Source: Bacilli bacterium (lineage in GTDB: Bacteria > Bacillota_I > Bacilli_A > JAJDGJ01). Taken from it: a DNA stretch of 44,451 nt. The stretch's first letter is position 1; each line of letters starts with the position of its first letter. The translations under genes were made by a program, and so were the position numbers. Shown piece by piece: positions 37,972 to 44,451 of this stretch. The DNA is taken from contig JAISTP010000027.1 of assembly GCA_031272545.1 (NCBI GenBank), forward strand, positions 1 to 44,451, in the 5' to 3' direction. The notes under the pieces were generated by a model, which had not been told where the DNA came from, did no database searches, and saw nothing but the letters and a program-made list of their open reading frames with translations.

Positions 37972-39288
37972 TTAAATTGTATAAATATAATGTTTTAACT
38001 CCCAATCAGTTATTTGATGACGATAATCAGCCCATTCTTTTAATTTAGCTTCCATGAATTTTTCATAAGTATGTTTACCAATCGCATTGATTACTAATTG
38101 ATCTTCTTCTAATGAATTTAAAGCATCTTTTAAAGAATTAGGTAAATTTTTTATATTTAATTCTTGTCTTTCTTTTCTTGTTAGCTCAAAGATATTAATA
38201 TATGAAGGTTGCATTGGTTCAATTTTATTTTTAATGCCATCTAATCCACATGCTAGTACTGCTGCCATAGCTAAATATGGATTGCAACTACAATCAACTG
38301 ATCTTATCTCAGTTCTAGTAGCTTGTTTACGAGATGCTGGAATTCTAATAAAAGTTGATCTATTTTCTGTTGACCATGCAATATAACAAGGTGCTTCATA
38401 TCCTGGAGTTAAACGTTTGTATGAATTAACTATTGGATTAGTTATAGCACATAAAGCACGAGCATGCTTAGTTATGCCACCAATCCAATAAAGACAAGTT
38501 TGACTTAATTGTAATGGAGCATTTTCATCATAGAAAACATTATTACCTTCTTTATCAGCTAAAGAACAATTAGTATGCATCCCACTACCAGCTTTTTCTG
38601 AGAAAGGTTTTGGCATAAAAGAAGCATATAATCCATATTTTGATGCAACATCTTTAACTACATGTTTATATGTTTGGATATTATCGCAAGCTTCTAAGAC
38701 ATTAGCATATTTAAAGTTAATTTCATATTGTCCTGGTCCTACTTCATGATGACTAGCTTCAATTGTAAAACCAATTTCTTCTAAACGATAAACAATTTCA
38801 CGTAAACAATCACCTGCTTGTTCAATAGCACTTAAATCAAAATAAGAATCAAAGTCATTAGTATCAGCAGTTGGATTACCAAATTCATCTAATTTTAATA
38901 AATAAAATTCAGGTTCTAATCCTAAATTAAATGAACCATATCCTAATTCATCCATTTCTTTCATAACTCTTTTTAAATTACCACGAGGATCACCTTCAAA
39001 TGGTGTACGATCTGTTTTATAAATATCACAAATTAAACGAGCAATATCATCTTTAATAATTTTAAAAGTTGCTAGATCAGGATACAAATACATATCAGCT
39101 TCCATAATGCGAACAAAACCTTCAATACTAGAACCATCAAAAATAACATCATTATTAAGAATCATATCAATTTGTGATACTGGAACTTCAACACTTTTTA
39201 GTTTTCCCATCATATCAGTAAATTGCAATCTAATCATTTTAATACCATTTTCTTCAATTTGTCTTTTAATACTTTCTTTTGTTATCAT
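37972..39288 (-). CDS. glnA: Glutamine synthetase, type I (Bacillus-like alpha form)
   Basis: Makes glutamine from glutamate, ammonia and ATP as a cytosolic dodecamer. The 438 residues include DGSSIEGF, GLEPEFYLL, HHEVGPGQYEINF, GSGMHTNCSL, NRSTFIRIPASR and EIRSVDCSCNPYLA. The C terminus lacks the adenylylated-Tyr motif of the beta form, and R60 in EGFVRIMEADM matches the feedback-control Arg of B. subtilis GlnA. I chose the ATG at 39288: GGAGG lies five bases before it, whereas the ATG at 39300 sits upstream of that site. No glnR regulator is adjacent, unlike the Bacillus glnRA operon. Confidence 0.96.
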   Translation of the reverse strand: MITKESIKRQIEENGIKMIRLQFTDMMGKLKSVEVPVSQIDMILNNDVIFDGSSIEGFVRIMEADMYLYPDLATFKIIKDDIARLICDIYKTDRTPFEGDPRGNLKRVMKEMDELGYGSFNLGLEPEFYLLKLDEFGNPTADTNDFDSYFDLSAIEQAGDCLREIVYRLEEIGFTIEASHHEVGPGQYEINFKYANVLEACDNIQTYKHVVKDVASKYGLYASFMPKPFSEKAGSGMHTNCSLADKEGNNVFYDENAPLQLSQTCLYWIGGITKHARALCAITNPIVNSYKRLTPGYEAPCYIAWSTENRSTFIRIPASRKQATRTEIRSVDCSCNPYLAMAAVLACGLDGIKNKIEPMQPSYINIFELTRKERQELNIKNLPNSLKDALNSLEEDQLVINAIGKHTYEKFMEAKLKEWADYRHQITDWELKHYIYTI

Positions 39289-39317
39289 ATTTACCTCCAT
39301 ATTTAAAAATTAGATTT

Positions 39318-39346
39318 ATTCTATACTCTAAAAAAGATATTGTCAA
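39318..39346 (-). promoter_or_regulatory. Promoter of glnA
   Basis: Minus-strand TTGACA (39346-39341), a 17-base spacer and TAGAAT (39323-39318). A strong sigma-A promoter, embedded in an inverted repeat. Confidence 0.8.
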
Positions 39347-39360
39347 TAAAATATCTTTTT
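39331..39360. repeat. Perfect inverted repeat over the glnA -35 box
   Basis: AAAAAGATAT (39331-39340) and ATATCTTTTT (39351-39360) flank a 10-base centre that contains the whole -35 hexamer. It lies upstream of the transcript start, so it cannot act as an RNA hairpin of glnA; an operator is the natural reading. It does not fit the TGTnA-N7-TnACA GlnR box. Confidence 0.55.
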
Positions 39361-39380
39361 TTACAAAATAAATAACTAAC

Positions 39381-39402
39381 TTAATTATATTAATATAATT
39401 AA
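39381..39402. repeat. 22-base perfect AT palindrome between the glnA and cytX promoters
   Basis: TTAATTATATT followed by its exact mirror AATATAATTAA. It uses only A and T, so chance is a real possibility; it could also be a protein-binding or cruciform site. Confidence 0.4.
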
Positions 39403-39439
39403 TTAAGTAATAAATTATTATTAAGAAATAATTTACACA

Positions 39440-39468
39440 TTGAACTTTAATTTAATACATGATAGAAT
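39440..39468 (+). promoter_or_regulatory. Promoter of the thiamine operon
   Basis: TTGAAC (39440-39445), a 17-base spacer and TAGAAT (39463-39468) with a TGA extension. The predicted start near 39475 coincides with the first base of the riboswitch. Confidence 0.7.
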
Positions 39469-39475
39469 TAATCTA

Positions 39476-39558
39476 TGCTCAGGGGAGCCAAATGGTTGAG
39501 AGGAAGCTAAGCTTCGACCCTAATACCTGATGCGGATAATGCCGCCGTAGGAAAAGCA
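39476..39558 (+). promoter_or_regulatory. TPP riboswitch aptamer (THI element)
   Basis: The conserved TPP-aptamer blocks are all present in order: CAGGGGAGCC, GGTTGAGAGGAAGC with its hairpin partner GCTTC, GACCC, ACCTGAT, GGATAATGCC and CGTAGGAAAAGC. The P1 stem is TGCT (39476-39479) with AGCA (39555-39558). The RNA folds around thiamine pyrophosphate and lowers expression of the thiamine salvage operon when TPP is plentiful. Confidence 0.95.
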
Positions 39559-39613
39559 AACATAAGTATATTAAATTGTTAGCTCTTTTCTATATTGCGG
39601 AAAGGAGTTTTTT
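39551..39613 (+). promoter_or_regulatory. TPP riboswitch expression platform: terminator that also hides the cytX ribosome site
   Basis: CTCTTTTC (39583-39590) pairs with GAAAGGAG (39600-39607), extendable to about 10 bp, and is followed by T6 (39608-39613). The 3' arm is the cytX Shine-Dalgarno itself, two bases of T run and A before ATG. GAAAAG (39551-39556), partly inside the aptamer P1, is the exact complement of CTTTTC (39585-39590), so the ligand-free RNA can open the hairpin. Fold energies were not computed. Confidence 0.7.
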
Positions 39614-39614
39614 A

Positions 39615-40796
39615 ATGGACAAAGAAATAAAATTATCTAATTTTAATCAAACATTATTATGGTTTGGAGCAGCTATTTCATTAGCTGAAATTTTAGCAGG
39701 TACTTTAATTGCACCAATAGGGTTTCAAAAAGGACTTATAGCTATTATTATTGGTCATTTATTTGGCGCTATTATCTTTTTTTTAGTTGGTTATATTGGA
39801 GCTAAAGAAAAGATTACTGCTTTACAATCAATTAGTTTTACTTTTGGAAAGTTTGGAGTAAATCTCTTTTCTTTATTAAATGTTATTCAATTAATTGGTT
39901 GGAGTGCCATAATGATTAAAACTGGAGCTTTAGCTTTAACAATGAGTAATCAAGCAATACCAATATCGATATTTTCAATTATTATTGGTTTATTTATTTT
40001 TATATTTATTATTGTAGGATTTAAAAATTTAAATTATATTAATTATTTTGCGATTATCGCTTTATTAATATTATCTATTATTTTAGCTTTTATAATTTTT
40101 AATAATAATTTAAATACATCTACTTTAAATCAAACTACAATTGAAAAATTATCTTTTGGTAGTGCAATTGAATTATCAATAACGATGCCTTTATCATGGA
40201 CACCATTAATATCTGATTATACTAAAAATAATAAAAATGTTTTTAGTGGTACTTTTTCTGCAACTATTAGTTATTTTATTGGTAGTTCTTTTATGTTTAT
40301 TATTGGTATTGGTAGTGCTATTTATTGTGGTAATCAAGATATAATAACTATTCTTTTAAGTGCTGGATTAGGTATATTTGCCATAATTATTGCATTATTA
40401 TCAACCATAACAACTGCTTTTTTAGATGTATATTCAGGTGGAATTAGTATTATTAATATTTTTAATAAAATAAATGATAAAATAGCTGCTAGTATTATCT
40501 TAGTAATAGGAATATTATTAGCTGTCTTTGTCTCTATGGAACAATATGAAAGTTTCCTATATTTTATTGGCTCTGTATTTGCGCCATTATTTGCGATATT
40601 GTTAGTTGATTATTATATTTATCATAAATTTAATAATAATAAAACTGATATTGGTGCTTTAATTATTTGGTTGATTGGTTTTATAACATATCGTATATTA
40701 CTAAATTATCAAACCCCTATCGGCATAACCTTACCAATAATGATTGGTAGTGCAATATTATTTGTTATTTATAAGGAGATTAAGAAGTATGTTTAA
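39615..40796 (+). CDS. cytX: CytX-type hydroxymethylpyrimidine transporter
   Basis: NCS1-family (nucleobase:cation symport) permease, 393 residues and about 12 membrane helices; the N-terminal TLLWFGAAISLAEILAGTLI and PLSWTPLISDYTKN are typical of the CytX branch. CytX genes lie in TPP-riboswitch operons with thiM and thiD and are thought to import HMP, the thiamine pyrimidine. The start at 39615 is fixed by AAAGGAG seven bases upstream. It overlaps thiM by eight bases. Substrate is inferred from context and family. Confidence 0.88.
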   Translation: MDKEIKLSNFNQTLLWFGAAISLAEILAGTLIAPIGFQKGLIAIIIGHLFGAIIFFLVGYIGAKEKITALQSISFTFGKFGVNLFSLLNVIQLIGWSAIMIKTGALALTMSNQAIPISIFSIIIGLFIFIFIIVGFKNLNYINYFAIIALLILSIILAFIIFNNNLNTSTLNQTTIEKLSFGSAIELSITMPLSWTPLISDYTKNNKNVFSGTFSATISYFIGSSFMFIIGIGSAIYCGNQDIITILLSAGLGIFAIIIALLSTITTAFLDVYSGGISIINIFNKINDKIAASIILVIGILLAVFVSMEQYESFLYFIGSVFAPLFAILLVDYYIYHKFNNNKTDIGALIIWLIGFITYRILLNYQTPIGITLPIMIGSAILFVIYKEIKKYV

Positions 40797-41610
40797 AAAT
40801 TTATTAGATAATGTTAGAATTAATAGCCCGTTAATTCATAACATTACCAACTATGTAACAGTGAATGATTGTGCTAATGTTTTATTAGCTTTAAATGCAT
40901 CACCTATTATGGCTGATGATGTTGAAGATGCTAGAGAAATTACAAAAATATGCAATGGTTTAAATATAAATATTGGTACTTTAAATCAAAATACTATTCC
41001 TACTATGTTTGAAGCTGGAACAATAGCTAGTAAATTAAATCATCCCATTGTTTTAGATCCAGTTGGAGCTGGTGCTTCACTAATCAGAACCACTACAGCT
41101 ACTAAATTAATCGATAAATTAAATATTAGTGTTATTAGAGGTAATATTTCTGAAATAAAAGCTATTATTAATGGTGATAATACTACTAAAGGCGTAGATG
41201 CATCTGATTTAGATGTTGTAACTAAAGAAAACTTAGATGAAACAATTGCTTTATTAAAGAAATATGCTACAGAAAAAAATGTAATTCTAGCAATAACTGG
41301 AGCTATTGATATTGTTATGGATAAAAATAAGACATATGTTATTTATAATGGTCATCCAATGATGAGTAGAATAACTGGAACAGGATGTATGTTAAGCTCC
41401 ATAATTTGTGCTTATTTAGCTGCCAATATGGATAATTATATAGATGCTACTTTTGCGGCAATATGTACAATGTCAATAGCTGGTGAAATAGCATATGAAA
41501 GATTAGAAGAAAAAGATGGTAATATAACATATCGTAATTATATTATTGATGCTATTTATCATATGGATAGTTTGACTTTGGAAAAGATGGCTAAATATGA
41601 AATTAGATAA
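40789..41610 (+). CDS. thiM: Hydroxyethylthiazole kinase
   Basis: Phosphorylates the thiazole moiety of thiamine for salvage. The 273 residues show SPLIHNITNYVTVNDCANVL, SPIMADD, VLDPVGAGAS, RGNISEI and the active-site TGTGCMLSS with its Cys. I chose the ATG at 40789 (AAGGAG ten bases upstream, inside cytX); homologues begin here. It overlaps thiE by 14 bases. Confidence 0.95.
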   Translation: MFKNLLDNVRINSPLIHNITNYVTVNDCANVLLALNASPIMADDVEDAREITKICNGLNINIGTLNQNTIPTMFEAGTIASKLNHPIVLDPVGAGASLIRTTTATKLIDKLNISVIRGNISEIKAIINGDNTTKGVDASDLDVVTKENLDETIALLKKYATEKNVILAITGAIDIVMDKNKTYVIYNGHPMMSRITGTGCMLSSIICAYLAANMDNYIDATFAAICTMSIAGEIAYERLEEKDGNITYRNYIIDAIYHMDSLTLEKMAKYEIR

Positions 41611-42247
41611 AAATATTCTTAAATTATATGCCATAACAGATCGTTCATACTTAAATAATGAAAACTTAGCTTTCCAAGTAGAAAAAGCTATTTTAGGCGG
41701 TACTACTATTATTCAAGTTAGAGAAAAAAAGATGAATGAACAAGATTTCATAAAAGAAGCTTTAACTATTAAAAAAGTATGTGATAAATATCAAATACCT
41801 TTAATTATTAATGATAATGTTAATGTAGCGATTAAAACTCAAGCGAATGGTGTTCATGTGGGTCAAAATGATCAAACAACATCAGAAGTTAGAAATATAA
41901 TAGATGATAATATGATATTAGGAGTATCAGTTAATAGTGTAAGACAAGCTCTTCAAGCTGAAAAAGATGGTGCTGATTATTTAGGAGTTGGGGCGATATT
42001 CCCTACTTCTAGTAAAGATGATGCGACTTTAGTATCTATTGAAATATTAACTAAAATATGTCAAAGTGTTAAGATTCCTGTTGTGGCTATTGGTGGTATT
42101 ACTAAAAATAATATCAAAGATTTAAACAATAGTGGTATTGTTGGGGTTGCTTTAATTAGTGCTATTTTTGGGCAAAATGATATTAAAAAATCATGTCATG
42201 AATTAATAGAAATAATAGATAATAAACTTTTAGATAAGGAGATATGA
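41597..42247 (+). CDS. thiE: Thiamine-phosphate synthase
   Basis: Joins HMP pyrophosphate and thiazole phosphate to give thiamine phosphate. The 216-residue TIM barrel has LYAITDRSYL, TTIIQVREKKM, LIINDNVNVA, GVHVGQNDQ, LGVGAIFPTSSK and VVAIGGI. It stops at TGA (42245-42247); thiD starts in the same frame one codon later. Its own ribosome site is weak (GGAAAAGATGG), so it is probably coupled to thiM. Confidence 0.95.
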   Translation: MKLDKNILKLYAITDRSYLNNENLAFQVEKAILGGTTIIQVREKKMNEQDFIKEALTIKKVCDKYQIPLIINDNVNVAIKTQANGVHVGQNDQTTSEVRNIIDDNMILGVSVNSVRQALQAEKDGADYLGVGAIFPTSSKDDATLVSIEILTKICQSVKIPVVAIGGITKNNIKDLNNSGIVGVALISAIFGQNDIKKSCHELIEIIDNKLLDKEI

Positions 42248-42250
42248 TTA

Positions 42251-43030
42251 ATGAAAAAAATATTAACAATTGCTGGTTCAGATTGTTCAGGTGGAGCAGG
42301 AATCCAAGCTGATATAAAAACAATTACCGTTCATAAAATGTATGCAATGAGTGTTATTACTGCTTTAACAGCTCAAAATACCACAGGTGTTTTTGATATT
42401 GAAGAAGCTAGTCCAACTTTAGTTGGCCAACAATTGGATGCTATATTTAATGATATTGTTCCTGATGCGATAAAAATAGGTATGGTGTCTAATAGTAAGA
42501 TAATAGAAGTGATTGTTGAAAAATTAATTCAATATAATGCAAAAAATATTGTAGTTGACCCAGTTATGGTCGCGACTAGTGGCAGTAAATTAATATTTGA
42601 TGATGCTTTAGATATTTTAAGTAATAAACTATTTAAATTAGCAACATTAATTACTCCTAACATTCTTGAAGCACAAATATTAGCTAATATTAATATTGTA
42701 AATAGTGATGATATGTTAAAAGCAGCTAAAATTATTTATCATAAATATCATTGTAATGTTCTTATTAAAGGTGGACATTCAATTTTAGATGCTACGGATT
42801 TATTATATGAAAATAATAAAGCTATATGGATACAAGGAAAAAGAATAGCTAATAGTAATACTCATGGTACTGGTTGTACCCTTTCTTCAGCAATCACATG
42901 TCAAATAGCTGCAGGTAATAATCTTGAAGAAAGTGTCATAAAAGCTAAAGATTATATTTCAAAATGTTTAAAAGCTAATTTAGATTTAGGTAAAGGTTCA
43001 GGACCATTAAATCATATGTGTGATATTTAA
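42251..43030 (+). CDS. thiD: Hydroxymethylpyrimidine (phosphate) kinase
   Basis: Phosphorylates HMP twice to HMP pyrophosphate. The 259-residue ribokinase-fold enzyme has TIAGSDCSGGAGIQADIKT, ALTAQNTTGV, IKIGMVSN, VVDPVMVATSG and NTHGTGCTLSSAI near the C terminus. AAGGAG is nine bases before the ATG, within thiE. With CytX, ThiM and ThiE it completes a salvage route from HMP and thiazole to thiamine phosphate; thiL or a pyrophosphokinase must lie elsewhere. Confidence 0.95.
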   Translation: MKKILTIAGSDCSGGAGIQADIKTITVHKMYAMSVITALTAQNTTGVFDIEEASPTLVGQQLDAIFNDIVPDAIKIGMVSNSKIIEVIVEKLIQYNAKNIVVDPVMVATSGSKLIFDDALDILSNKLFKLATLITPNILEAQILANINIVNSDDMLKAAKIIYHKYHCNVLIKGGHSILDATDLLYENNKAIWIQGKRIANSNTHGTGCTLSSAITCQIAAGNNLEESVIKAKDYISKCLKANLDLGKGSGPLNHMCDI

Positions 43031-43032
43031 AA

Positions 43033-43073
43033 AAAACTGGATTAAGAATAATAATTTCTTAATTCAGTTTTTT
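43033..43073. terminator. Bidirectional terminator between thiD and polA
   Basis: Sixteen-base arms (43033-43048 and 43056-43071) pair with one G-U position, 7-nt loop, with T runs on both strands. Shared by the convergent thiamine operon and polA. Confidence 0.85.
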
Positions 43074-43074
43074 A

Positions 43075-44451
43075 TTATAAATCATACCAATTTTTACCAT
43101 AACTACAATGAACTTCTAACTTAACAGCTAATTGATAAGCTTCATCCATAATTTTAATAATATTATTATTAAAAGAATCAATTATTTTATCATTAACTTC
43201 AAATATTAATTCATCATGCACTTGCAATAACATTTTAGCATCTAAATTATTACTAGTAATATATTTATCAATATTAATCATAGCTATTTTCAAGATATCT
43301 GCTGCACTACCTTGTATTGGTGTATTTAAAGCCATTCTTTTACCACTTTCTCTAATATTATGATTATTAGAATTAATTTCATTAATATAACGAATACGAT
43401 TTAATATAGTTTTACTATAACCAGTATCCATGACATCTTGTACTTGTTTATCTAAAAATGATTTAATATTTGGATAAGTTTCATAATATTTTTTAATAAA
43501 ATCATGAGCATAATTACGATCAATTCCTAAAGACTTAGCAAGACCAAAATCACTCATACCATAAATGATTCCAAAATTAATTGCTTTAGCTGCTTTTCTT
43601 TGACTAGCAGTAACTGCATCATAAGGAATACCATTAACTTTACTAGCTGTATCAGTATGAATATCATATCCTTCTTCAAAAGCTTTGATAAAGACAGGAT
43701 CTAAAGAAAAACTAGCTAAAATTCTTAATTCTATTTGTGAATAATCAAAGGAAACTAATGAATAATTAGGCTTAGAAATAAACATTTTCTTTACTACTCT
43801 TTGATCTTCTGATTTAGTCGCAATATTTTGTAAATTAGGGTCTTTACTAGATAAACGGCCTGTTTGAGTTAAACATTGATTATAAATAGTATGAATACGA
43901 TTATCACTTAGAATATAATTAAACATTGGCTCAATATAAGTAGATAATATTTTTTTAACTGAACGATATTCAATTAGTAATGGAATAATTGGATGATCAT
44001 CAACTAATTCATTCAAAACATCAATATCAGTAGAATAACCAGTCTTTGTTTTCTTAATAACTCTTAAATTTAATTTATTAAATAATAATTCACCTAATTG
44101 TTTAATTGAATTAATATTTATATCTTCATTAGCATATTGTTTAATTTTAGTTTCTAAATCATGACATCTTTTATTAAAATCATTTTGTAAATTACTTAAT
44201 TCATTTTTATCTACTAATATTCCAGATATTTCCATTTTACTTAAAATTAAAGCGATATTAATTTCTAAATGATATAAATCTATTAATTTAAGTTCTTTTA
44301 ATTTATTTGAATTAATGTCATATAATTTATTTAAATAATAAGCTTGTTTAACTTTTGTTTCAATAATAATATCTTTATCTTCCTTTAATAAATCTTTATT
44401 AGTTTTAGTACTAATATTAAAATTACTATCGATTAAAGCATTAGCTAGTAA
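43075..44451 (-). CDS. polA: DNA polymerase I (C-terminal polymerase part, 5' end beyond the window)
   Basis: The frame is open to the right edge, so 458 residues are visible of a protein usually near 870. It begins in the inactive or active 3'-5' exonuclease-like region, then DLYHLEINIALILSKMEISG leads into the polymerase fold. Motif A (SFDYSQIELRILAS), motif B (RKAAKAINFGIIYGMSDFG) and motif C (LQVHDELIFEV) are intact, so gap-filling activity is expected in repair, including after UvrABC, and Okazaki-fragment processing. Proofreading and 5' nuclease domains cannot be judged. An ATG at 44235 is internal. Confidence 0.95.
   Translation of the reverse strand, partial: LLANALIDSNFNISTKTNKDLLKEDKDIIIETKVKQAYYLNKLYDINSNKLKELKLIDLYHLEINIALILSKMEISGILVDKNELSNLQNDFNKRCHDLETKIKQYANEDININSIKQLGELLFNKLNLRVIKKTKTGYSTDIDVLNELVDDHPIIPLLIEYRSVKKILSTYIEPMFNYILSDNRIHTIYNQCLTQTGRLSSKDPNLQNIATKSEDQRVVKKMFISKPNYSLVSFDYSQIELRILASFSLDPVFIKAFEEGYDIHTDTASKVNGIPYDAVTASQRKAAKAINFGIIYGMSDFGLAKSLGIDRNYAHDFIKKYYETYPNIKSFLDKQVQDVMDTGYSKTILNRIRYINEINSNNHNIRESGKRMALNTPIQGSAADILKIAMINIDKYITSNNLDAKMLLQVHDELIFEVNDKIIDSFNNNIIKIMDEAYQLAVKLEVHCSYGKNWYDL

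Noticed and set aside
39107-39313. Small plus-strand open frame over the glnA start
   Set aside because: Antisense to glnA and its promoter, no ribosome site.
39331-39360. GlnR/TnrA box at the glnA promoter
   Set aside because: The repeat does not contain TGTnA-N7-TnACA with proper spacing.
33380-43030. Mycoplasma code (TGA as Trp)
   Set aside because: hemW and thiE end in TGA at their natural C termini and Trp is encoded by TGG throughout; the TGA in the 33.4 kb remnant is a frameshift product.
1-44451. Insertion sequences, prophage, CRISPR arrays, tRNA or rRNA genes
   Set aside because: No transposase or integrase motif, no spaced repeat array, and no tRNA or rRNA signature was seen on either strand; genes are contiguous core functions.

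Overview
This is 44.4 kb of very AT-rich chromosomal DNA from a low-GC Gram-positive bacterium (Bacillota, class Bacilli in the broad sense; by gene content most like an anaerobic Erysipelotrichales- or RF39-type lineage, which is an inference). The reasons are a PolC-type replicative polymerase, the small Bacillota-only proteins YneF and YnzC, a bifunctional Rel, Bacillus-like type I glutamine synthetase, and strong AGGAGG/GGTGA ribosome sites. TGA is a stop codon (hemW and thiE end in it), so the mycoplasma code is not used. An anaerobic, energy-limited fermentative life is suggested by NifJ (pyruvate:ferredoxin oxidoreductase) and a K+-dependent membrane pyrophosphatase. No mobile element, CRISPR array, tRNA or rRNA was seen. 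Nearly everything is ordinary core metabolism and information processing.

Layout. 1-695: 3' part of folD (+). 730-8822: a nine-gene minus-strand operon hisS-aspS-ynzC-ppiB-tkt-yneF-citC-rdgB-trmL, read from a near-perfect sigma-A promoter and through a terminator-like leader hairpin just before hisS. 8845-13490: apt-rel and uvrC (-). 13640-16761: two tandem brnQ paralogs (+), each with its own promoter, terminator and an unusual hairpin leader. 16776-18269: ogt-glpX (-). 18377-20328: gntR-alr (+). 20427-25595: tightly overlapping fmt-lepA-hemW-fur-zip (-). 25622-26062: rpsT (+) followed by three hairpin terminators. 26073-29641: nifJ (-). 29731-30965: a putative amidoligase gene coupled to dtd (-). 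31124-33247: hppA (+). 33284-33554: a decayed membrane-protein fragment. 33563-37906: polC (-). 37945-39346: glnA (-). 39440-43073: TPP-riboswitch operon cytX-thiM-thiE-thiD (+). 43075-44451: 3' part of polA (-).

How the genes work together. The thiamine operon is a salvage set (pyrimidine uptake, thiazole kinase, pyrimidine kinase, coupling enzyme) with no thiC or thiG in view, under a TPP riboswitch whose terminator hairpin uses the cytX ribosome-binding site as its 3' arm. Fur-ZIP is probably a metal sensor with its transporter; gntR-alr pairs a regulator with D-alanine synthesis for the cell wall. Replication and repair are represented by PolC, PolA, UvrC, Ogt and the nucleotide-pool cleaner RdgB; translation by HisRS, AspRS, Fmt, LepA, S20, TrmL and Dtd.

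The points most worth a second look are the small stand-alone amidoligase beside dtd, the shared hairpin-between-two-Shine-Dalgarno-boxes design of the two brnQ leaders, the dual-purpose TPP switch, the hisS leader terminator that is not a T-box, the perfect inverted repeat over the glnA -35 box, and an orphan citC. Many promoters here rely on a TGn extended -10 box.
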